NCBI GenBank assembly: GCA_017444735.1
Contig: JAFSWB010000026.1
Coordinates: forward strand, 1 to 47,878
DNA length: 47,878 nt
Direction: 5' to 3'
Origin: Clostridia bacterium
GTDB lineage: Bacteria > Bacillota > Clostridia > Oscillospirales > CAG-272
The notes under the pieces were generated by a model. It was given only the letters and a program-made list of their open reading frames with translations, did not search any database and was not told where the DNA came from. Below, in pieces: positions 42,148 to 47,878 of this stretch. A program made the translations under genes and the position numbers. The first letter of the stretch is position 1. Each line of letters begins with the position of its first letter.

Positions 42148-43542
42148 ATGAGCATTGGTGAAACGGTCGCCGCCGTCAGCACGCCGAGAGGCAGGGGCGG
42201 CGTCGCCGTGATAAGGATAACCGGCGACGGAGCCGCCGCCGTCGCGGACCGGGCTTTTCGCCCGGCGGGCGGAGGACTGTTGTCGGAAAGACCCCCGAGG
42301 ACGGCTGTCTTCGGATCGGTCGTCCGCGAAGACGGCGAGGTCGTCGACCGCGCCGTGGCGGCGCTTTTCCGCGGTCCGCGCTCCTTCACGGGAGAGGACA
42401 CGGCGGAGATATCGTGTCACGGGGGCGTCGCGGTTACGGCCGCCGCGCTCGAGGCGGTCTTCGCGGCGGGGGCGTCCCCGGCGGGACCGGGCGAGTTTAC
42501 CCGGCGCGCCTTTATAAACGGCAAAATATCGCTTTCCGAGGCGGAGGCGGTGGGCCTTCTCATCGACGCCGACACGGAGGACAGGATGAAGCTCGCCGTC
42601 AACTCGGCGGGCGGCGCGCTGAGACGGAAGATCGAGGCGGTCGGAGACGGCCTCTCCGACGCCGTGTCCGAGCTCTGCGCGATAATAGATTTCCCCGACG
42701 AGCTGATATCGGAGGACGGCGGGACCGACGCCGACGGGCGGATCGTCACGGCTGTCGCGAAGGCCGCAGAGGACACGGAAAAACTGCTCTCGACGTACAG
42801 GCGCGGGGCGGCGGTGACGGACGGCGTCCGCACCGCGATCCTCGGCTCGCCGAACGTCGGAAAGAGCTCTCTTTTCAACGCCCTGACGGGCGGCGACGAC
42901 GCGATCGTCACCGATATCCCCGGCACGACGAGGGACGTGCTCAGAAGGACGGTCCCGTTCGGCGGAGTAACGCTCCTTCTCTCCGATACCGCCGGGCTCC
43001 GCGAGACTGACGAGACGGTCGAGAGGATCGGCGTCGAAAGGGCGAAAAAAGAGGCGGAGGACGCGGAAATGATCTTCTTCGTCGTCGACGGCTCGCGTCC
43101 CCTCTCGGAGGGCGAGAAAGAGGAGATCTCTTCTCTGCCGCCCGCGACGCGGTTCGCCGCCGTCAACAAACGCGATCTGCCGCGCGGTCTTTCCGCGGAG
43201 GACGAGACGTTTCTCAAAGAGGCGTTCGACGCCGTCGCCGGGATCTCCGCGTCGAACGGCGACACGGAGGAGTTGGCTGACGCCGTGCGGGACGCGTTCG
43301 ACTCGGACCGCGTCGACCTGTCGCGCGATCCGGTCATCTGGGACGCGCGTCAGCGCGCCGACCTGACCGCCGCGGCGGCGCTCCTCAGGGAAGCCGAAAG
43401 GACGCTTCGCGCGGGCGGCCCGCCCGACGCGGCGTGCGCTCTCTGCGAGGAAGCGGCGGCGCGCCTGCGGATGACGGACGGACGCGGGATCGGCGAGGAG
43501 ATCGTCGACCGCATTTTCTCCCGCTTCTGCGTGGGAAAATAA
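42148..43542 (+). CDS. mnmE: tRNA modification GTPase MnmE
   Basis: 464 residues. N-terminal formyl-THF-binding domain (to about 120), central helical domain, and a G domain with GSPNVGKS (233-240), TTRDV, DTAG (280-283) and NKRD. The C-terminal tetrapeptide CVGK matches the C-[I/V]-G-K of MnmE. With MnmG it makes 5-carboxymethylaminomethyl-uridine at tRNA wobble positions; mnmG is not in this window. ATG 42148 is chosen since GGAG lies 6 bases before it and conserved sequence starts here. Confidence 0.95.
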   Translation: MSIGETVAAVSTPRGRGGVAVIRITGDGAAAVADRAFRPAGGGLLSERPPRTAVFGSVVREDGEVVDRAVAALFRGPRSFTGEDTAEISCHGGVAVTAAALEAVFAAGASPAGPGEFTRRAFINGKISLSEAEAVGLLIDADTEDRMKLAVNSAGGALRRKIEAVGDGLSDAVSELCAIIDFPDELISEDGGTDADGRIVTAVAKAAEDTEKLLSTYRRGAAVTDGVRTAILGSPNVGKSSLFNALTGGDDAIVTDIPGTTRDVLRRTVPFGGVTLLLSDTAGLRETDETVERIGVERAKKEAEDAEMIFFVVDGSRPLSEGEKEEISSLPPATRFAAVNKRDLPRGLSAEDETFLKEAFDAVAGISASNGDTEELADAVRDAFDSDRVDLSRDPVIWDARQRADLTAAAALLREAERTLRAGGPPDAACALCEEAAARLRMTDGRGIGEEIVDRIFSRFCVGK

Positions 43543-43563
43543 CATCGGAAGGAGAATACCGGT

Positions 43564-44496
43564 TTGCCTATCAAGATACCTCACGGGCTTCCCGCGTGGG
43601 ACGCCCTTCAGAGAGAAAACATATTCGTTATGGACGAAAGCCGCGCCGTCAGTCAGGACATCCGTCCGCTGCGGCTCCTCGTCCTCAACCTGATGCCGAC
43701 TAAGATCACGACGGAGACTCAGCTTATGCGTCTTCTGTCGAACACGCCGCTTCAGATCGAGCTCGTCCTTCTCAGGACGATCTCGCACCGCTCGCAGAAC
43801 ACGCCCGAGGAACACATGGAGGCGTTCTACCGCACGTTCGACGAGGTGAGGAACGACCGCTTCGACGGTCTCATCATCACCGGCGCGCCGGTCGAAAACC
43901 TCGGCTTCGAGGAGGTGGACTACTGGGAGGAGCTCTGCGGGATAATGAACTGGTCGAAGTCCTCCGTCTTCTCGACGCTCCATATCTGCTGGGCGGCGCA
44001 GGCGGGCCTTTACCACCACTACGGAGTGCCGAAATACGCGCTCCCCGAGAAGCGTTCCGGCGTGTTCCTGCACGACAACCTGATGCCGGAGCACCCGCTG
44101 ATGAGGGGGTTCGACGAGCAGTTCTGGGCGCCGCACTCCCGTCACACCGAGGTGAGGGCGGAGGATATAGAGGCGACCGGGAAGCTCGAGATCCTCGCCT
44201 CCTCGAAGGAGGCGGGCGTCTACATCGTCTCTTCGAAGAAAAGGCGTCTTTTCTACGTGATGGGCCACAGCGAGTACGACACCGGGACGCTCGGCGAGGA
44301 ATACCGCCGCGATCTGCTGCGCGGGATGGATCCTCACGTTCCGGATCACTACTACCCGGAGGACGACCCGTCGGGACAGCCGCGGAACATATGGCGCGCT
44401 CACGCGCATCTTCTGTTCTCGAACTGGCTCAACTATTTCGTATATCAGAACACACCGTACGATCTCAGTCGGCTGAAATCGGTCGATGAAGAATAA
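43564..44496 (+). CDS. metA: Homoserine O-acyltransferase (predicted acetyl type)
   Basis: 310 residues. Catalytic Cys142 (HICWAAQ), His235 and Glu237 (MGHSEYD) fall at exactly the numbering of known MetA enzymes. Residue 111 is Glu (TGAPVE); from published work on the family, Glu111 goes with acetyl-CoA and Gly111 with succinyl-CoA, so it should be a homoserine O-acetyltransferase in methionine synthesis. It starts at TTG, supported by GGAAGGAG about 10 bases upstream. It sits 21 bases after mnmE. Confidence 0.92.
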   Translation: MPIKIPHGLPAWDALQRENIFVMDESRAVSQDIRPLRLLVLNLMPTKITTETQLMRLLSNTPLQIELVLLRTISHRSQNTPEEHMEAFYRTFDEVRNDRFDGLIITGAPVENLGFEEVDYWEELCGIMNWSKSSVFSTLHICWAAQAGLYHHYGVPKYALPEKRSGVFLHDNLMPEHPLMRGFDEQFWAPHSRHTEVRAEDIEATGKLEILASSKEAGVYIVSSKKRRLFYVMGHSEYDTGTLGEEYRRDLLRGMDPHVPDHYYPEDDPSGQPRNIWRAHAHLLFSNWLNYFVYQNTPYDLSRLKSVDEE

Positions 44497-44515
44497 ATAA
44501 CGAAAGGATATCACA

Positions 44516-47500
44516 ATGGACGACAGTACCGTACCCCGAGAAGAACTGAAACGAGGCTTCAAGGATCCCGCGGCGGAATTCCGCCCCGCGCCGTTCTGGT
44601 CGTGGAACGCGAGGATGGAGGACGGCGAGGTGCGCCGTCAGGTCCGCGATTTTATCGCTCACGGATTCGGCGGAGCGTTCGCTCACGCGAGGAAGGGACT
44701 CATTACGGAGTATCTTTCCGATGAGTTTTTCGACGCCTTCGCGTCGGCGCTCGACGAATCGAAAAAGCTCGGAGCGAGACTCTATATGTACGACGAGAAC
44801 TGCTGGCCGTCCGGCTTTGCCGGGGGGCTCGTCGGAGACGCCGACGAGAAGGGCGTGATAACGTCGCTCGCGAAGTGCCGCGTCGTCGACGGAGCCGACC
44901 CCGCTTTTTCGGGCGAGGTGATCTTCGCCGCCGAGTGCGGCGACGGATTCGTCCTCGGACGAGATCTCACCGCCGTCCCGCGCGAGGAGTGGGGACGGTA
45001 CGCGGAGAAGGTTATGGTCATTTACCGCGTCGGTCCGATGGGCGACTGCGGCGGCCATCCCTACGTCGATCTCACCAACCGCCACGCGACGGAGCTGTTT
45101 CTCAAAATAACGTACGACGAGTATTTCCGGCGGTTCGGCGCCGATTTCGGCGGCGCGATACCCGCGATGTTCTCCGACGAGGCGAACGTCTCGAACACGG
45201 GGCGCGAGACCGTCCCGTTCACGCCCCACGTCGAGAAGCGCTTCCGCGAGATCAGCGGTTTCGAGCTGAGAGACTGTCTGCCCGCCGTTTTCAGGAACGT
45301 ATCCTTCGATGGGGAATACCGTCTCCCCGCGCCCGCCGTGAAGATCAGACACGATTATTACGTCACGATCCACACGCTCTGGATCGACAATTTCGTCCGT
45401 CCGATCACCGACTGGTGCGCCGCGCACGGTATCGCGTGGACCGGCCACGACGTCGAGCACAACTGGCCTCACGGTCACGCCGGCACGTTTTCAACGTCCG
45501 AACAGCACACGTATAAATACAGACAGTGGCCCGGGCTCGATCTTCTCCTCTGCGATCACCTCCGCGACTACCCGACGGAGTGCGACAAGCTCCAGATGAT
45601 CGAGGTCCGCTCCGCCGCGAATCAGTACGGCAAGGAGCGCACGCTCTGCGAGGCGTACGGCGCGGGCGGCTATCAGTCGACGACAGACGACTATAAGCGG
45701 ATGGGCGACTATCTTCTCGTCAACGGCATCAATCTTTTCGTTCCCCATCTGTCCCTTTATTCGTACACGGGATGCCGCAAGAGGGACTGCCCGCAGTCCT
45801 TCGACGATCATCAGCCGTGGTGGAACGAATGGAAGACGTATAACGATTACCTCGCGCGCGGGTCGTATATCCTCTCGCGCGGCGAGCAAAGGCAGAGGAT
45901 CCTTTATCTCAATCCGTCGACGACGGGATATCTCGTCCCCGCCGAGGAGGCGAAGGGCGGGATCGATCACGGGACGAGCCCGGACTGCGTGAAGAACCCG
46001 GATATGAGCGATTTTCTCACCCTTTTCGAGTCGATGCACCGCGAGGGCTGGGACTTCGATTTCGGGGACGAGTACTCGATGAGAGAGGACGGCTCGGTCG
46101 CGGACGGGACCCTTGCCGTCGGTCGCGCGAGGTACGACGCGGTCGTCGTCTCGAAGAGTATGCGGAATATGTTTTCCTCGACCGCGCGCCTCCTTCTCGA
46201 TTTTATGAGAGAGGGCGGAACGGTCATATCGACCGGCGACGCGGAGGACGACGCGGCGGAGTATATCGACGGCGCGGAAGGAAATTCGGCAACTGCCGAA
46301 CTTCGGTCCACGTGGCGCAAGCTCGGCTCGCCGGACGGCGTTCTGACGGCGCTTTCGGAGCTCTTTGAAAAGCGCGCCGTTTACACGCCCGCGACGGGCG
46401 TCGCCTCGGCGTTCCGCACCCTTCCCGACGGAAGGAATATCTTCTTCATCGTCAATCACGGTATGGGCGAATACAGGACGGACGTGACCCTCCGCGCCGA
46501 CCGCGCGGAGAGGTGGGACATGGTCACCGGGGAGATGACCGGCGTCGGCGCCGACAGCCGCGGCGGATATATCACGTTCCCGCTGACTCTCGCACGCTGC
46601 GAGAGCGCGCTGTTCGTGACCGGAGGGGATTCCCCCGTCCCGGAGGAGATCCCGGCGGACCGCGAGATCCCGCTCTCCCTTGTCTCGATCACCCCGGAGA
46701 GGGACAACGCGTTCACGCTCGACCACCCGTCCCTCGAGGTGAGGGGCAAATCGTTCCCGCCGAGATACTTTATCGAGACGTGCGACAATCTTTTCGGTGA
46801 GATCGTCGACAGCGGCAACCTGTGGGAGTCGATGCAGAGGAAGACGGAATATCTCGATATGAACGACGGATTCGGAGACGATACCGCGTTCTCCGTCACT
46901 TACCGTTTCAACGTTTCGTCCGACGCGGTCGGTCTCCCGATCAGGGCGGCTTACGAGCGCCCGGACGTCATGCGCCTCTTCGTCAACGGCGTCGAGGTCC
47001 CGTACGGCGGAGACAAATGGCTTCTCGGCGAGGGATTCGGCTCGTCCGACATCACGCTTCACGTCAGGGCGGGCGAGAACGAGCTCTCGCTCCGCGCCGA
47101 CCGCTTCGACACTCTTTGCGAGATAGAGGCGGCGTTCCTCGAGGGCGACTTCTCGGTCGGCGTCGAGGACGGCGAATTTATCCTCACTCCCGGCAGGACT
47201 CCGGGGTTCGGGCCGTGGAGCGAGCAGGGAATGAGCCACTATCCGGGCGCGGTCATTTACGAGTTTTCGTTCGACTGTCCATCCGCGCCGCGCAGGGCGA
47301 TACTGTCGGCTCCCGATTACAGGGCGACCGCCGTCTCCGTCGCGGTGAACGGCTCGGCGCCGATCGTCTTCGGCGCGAACGGCAGACGTTCGCTCGACGT
47401 GGCGAAATATCTGAGGGAGGGCGAGAACCGCGTCTCGTTCAGGGTTTCGGGCAGCTTCCAGAACCTCCTCGGACCGCATCTCAACTACACGGATTACATT

Positions 47501-47605
47501 CCTTACGACTGGAGCCCGTTCGAGCGCGGAAGAGAGGCGAAGGCGGACGAATATACGTTCTTCGGATGGGGACTCGGAACTCCGCCGACGCTCCGTATAG
47601 GATAG
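44516..47605 (+). CDS. GH106-like glycoside hydrolase (alpha-L-rhamnosidase type)
   Basis: 1029 residues, no signal peptide, so cytoplasmic. N-terminal motif AAEFRPAPFWSWNARM, followed by GFGGAFAHARKGL and ARLYMYDENCWPSGFAGG, is typical of the large Glyco_hydro_106 group; MFSDEANV and TGHDVEHNW are likely catalytic-region motifs. The C-terminal third is beta-rich, probably carbohydrate-binding or beta-sandwich modules. The family contains alpha-L-rhamnosidases but many members are untested. GAAAGGA lies before the ATG. Last gene of the mnmE-metA run. Confidence 0.75.
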   Translation: MDDSTVPREELKRGFKDPAAEFRPAPFWSWNARMEDGEVRRQVRDFIAHGFGGAFAHARKGLITEYLSDEFFDAFASALDESKKLGARLYMYDENCWPSGFAGGLVGDADEKGVITSLAKCRVVDGADPAFSGEVIFAAECGDGFVLGRDLTAVPREEWGRYAEKVMVIYRVGPMGDCGGHPYVDLTNRHATELFLKITYDEYFRRFGADFGGAIPAMFSDEANVSNTGRETVPFTPHVEKRFREISGFELRDCLPAVFRNVSFDGEYRLPAPAVKIRHDYYVTIHTLWIDNFVRPITDWCAAHGIAWTGHDVEHNWPHGHAGTFSTSEQHTYKYRQWPGLDLLLCDHLRDYPTECDKLQMIEVRSAANQYGKERTLCEAYGAGGYQSTTDDYKRMGDYLLVNGINLFVPHLSLYSYTGCRKRDCPQSFDDHQPWWNEWKTYNDYLARGSYILSRGEQRQRILYLNPSTTGYLVPAEEAKGGIDHGTSPDCVKNPDMSDFLTLFESMHREGWDFDFGDEYSMREDGSVADGTLAVGRARYDAVVVSKSMRNMFSSTARLLLDFMREGGTVISTGDAEDDAAEYIDGAEGNSATAELRSTWRKLGSPDGVLTALSELFEKRAVYTPATGVASAFRTLPDGRNIFFIVNHGMGEYRTDVTLRADRAERWDMVTGEMTGVGADSRGGYITFPLTLARCESALFVTGGDSPVPEEIPADREIPLSLVSITPERDNAFTLDHPSLEVRGKSFPPRYFIETCDNLFGEIVDSGNLWESMQRKTEYLDMNDGFGDDTAFSVTYRFNVSSDAVGLPIRAAYERPDVMRLFVNGVEVPYGGDKWLLGEGFGSSDITLHVRAGENELSLRADRFDTLCEIEAAFLEGDFSVGVEDGEFILTPGRTPGFGPWSEQGMSHYPGAVIYEFSFDCPSAPRRAILSAPDYRATAVSVAVNGSAPIVFGANGRRSLDVAKYLREGENRVSFRVSGSFQNLLGPHLNYTDYIPYDWSPFERGREAKADEYTFFGWGLGTPPTLRIG

Positions 47606-47878
47606 CTCCTGTTACTCTAGGGTAACAGAAGTTATCCGAACCCGGTTTTGCGCGAACAGATCACATCAGTCGAATTCGTTCGACACCGCTGATCGCCGAA
47701 GTTGAAAAGCTCCTGCTTCGTTATACCCCTCGCAGATAGGAAGCGGCTACCTGCTTCGGGGTCTGCCTTGCCGGAACAAAAATCAGCTCCGGCAAAACTC
47801 TTCGACCCGAAACGGATGATTTTACGAGCAGATTTTCGCGCCGAGGACGCCGCCTTGCTATCGCAAGGCAAGGACGAG
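47606..47878. other. Hairpin-rich intergenic region (structured RNA or repeat)
   Basis: No convincing gene. Several stems follow each other: CTGTTAC/GTAACAG (47609-47628); ATCAG/CTGAT enclosing TCGAA-TTCG-TTCGA (47665-47693), which would have a UUCG tetraloop; ACCCC/GGGGT enclosing GAAGC/GCTTC (47725-47762); TTGCCGGA/TCCGGCAA (47768-47795); and GCCTTGC/GCAAGGC (47852-47869). A minus-strand frame of 79 codons runs through them but has no ribosome-binding site and looks accidental. It may continue past the window edge. Confidence 0.45.

Noticed and set aside
42142..44562. Very long minus-strand open frame of about 800 codons opposite mnmE and metA
   Set aside because: It is an antisense shadow: both plus-strand genes have full family motifs, and the frame is open only because of high GC content. 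Its translation is Arg/Val/Glu-rich without any motif.
45491..47479. Long minus-strand open frame opposite the GH106-like gene
   Set aside because: Antisense shadow with no motifs; the plus-strand gene has a good start and family motifs.
47632..47871. 79-codon minus-strand open frame
   Set aside because: No Shine-Dalgarno site, and it passes through several perfect hairpins; more likely non-coding.

Overview
This window comes from a bacterial chromosome, most likely a GC-rich member of the Bacillota (class Clostridia, gut-type lineage). This is inferred from two classic T-box leaders (upstream of cysE and thrS), an S-layer-homology surface protein, lic-type choline genes, an LL-diaminopimelate aminotransferase, strong Shine-Dalgarno sites and near-consensus sigma-A promoters. 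Most genes are visibly GC-rich with GCG/GAC/GTC codons. Two sigma-factor modules (about 2.3-3.8 kb and 33.7-35.1 kb) are clearly AT-richer. I saw no rRNA, tRNA, CRISPR array, prophage or intact insertion sequence.

Layout. 0-1.8 kb: secreted SLH-domain protein behind a perfect TTGACA-17-TATAAT promoter. 2.3-3.8 kb (+): ECF-type sigma factor and overlapping membrane partner. 10.7-3.9 kb (-): a five-gene surface-polymer operon, in order a TagB/TagF-like glycerophosphotransferase, a 925-residue fusion of a YidC/Oxa1-like domain to an alkaline-phosphatase-superfamily (LTA-synthase-like) domain, a LicC-like cytidylyltransferase, a LicA-like choline kinase and a LicB-like permease. This is the most unusual locus in the window. 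10.98-20.1 kb (+): long mixed operon (PfkB sugar kinase, RuvX, small membrane exporter, galactokinase, RlmH, WG-repeat protein, Dus, SGNH hydrolase, VanY-like lipoprotein, alpha/beta hydrolase).

24.4-20.2 kb (-): cysteine T-box operon cysE - CPBP membrane protease - cysS - unknown protein. 24.5-33.5 kb (+): SLOG protein, gpmI, laccase-domain protein, then a gliding-type ABC system (ATPase, permease, GldG-like protein, DUF4340 protein) and an NlpC/P60-like lipoprotein, closed by a terminator. 33.7-35.1 kb (+): second sigma factor/membrane-partner pair. 35.2-38.2 kb (+): threonine T-box, thrS, mechanosensitive channel. 42.0-38.3 kb (-): dapF, dapL, membrane-anchored esterase, zinc-ribbon membrane protein. 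42.1-47.6 kb (+): mnmE, metA (predicted acetyl-type), GH106-like glycoside hydrolase. The last 270 bases are non-coding and rich in hairpins.

How the genes may work together. Many act at the cell envelope. The lic genes would import choline, phosphorylate it and activate it as CDP-choline. TagB-like and sulfatase-like enzymes next to them suggest a phosphocholine-decorated, teichoic-acid-like polymer. DapF/DapL supply meso-diaminopimelate for peptidoglycan, while the VanY-like and NlpC-like lipoproteins would trim it. The two sigma modules probably sense envelope or extracellular signals. The sulphur/amino-acid genes (cysE, cysS, metA, thrS) are partly under T-box control. Everything here was read by eye from the sequence; no database search was run.
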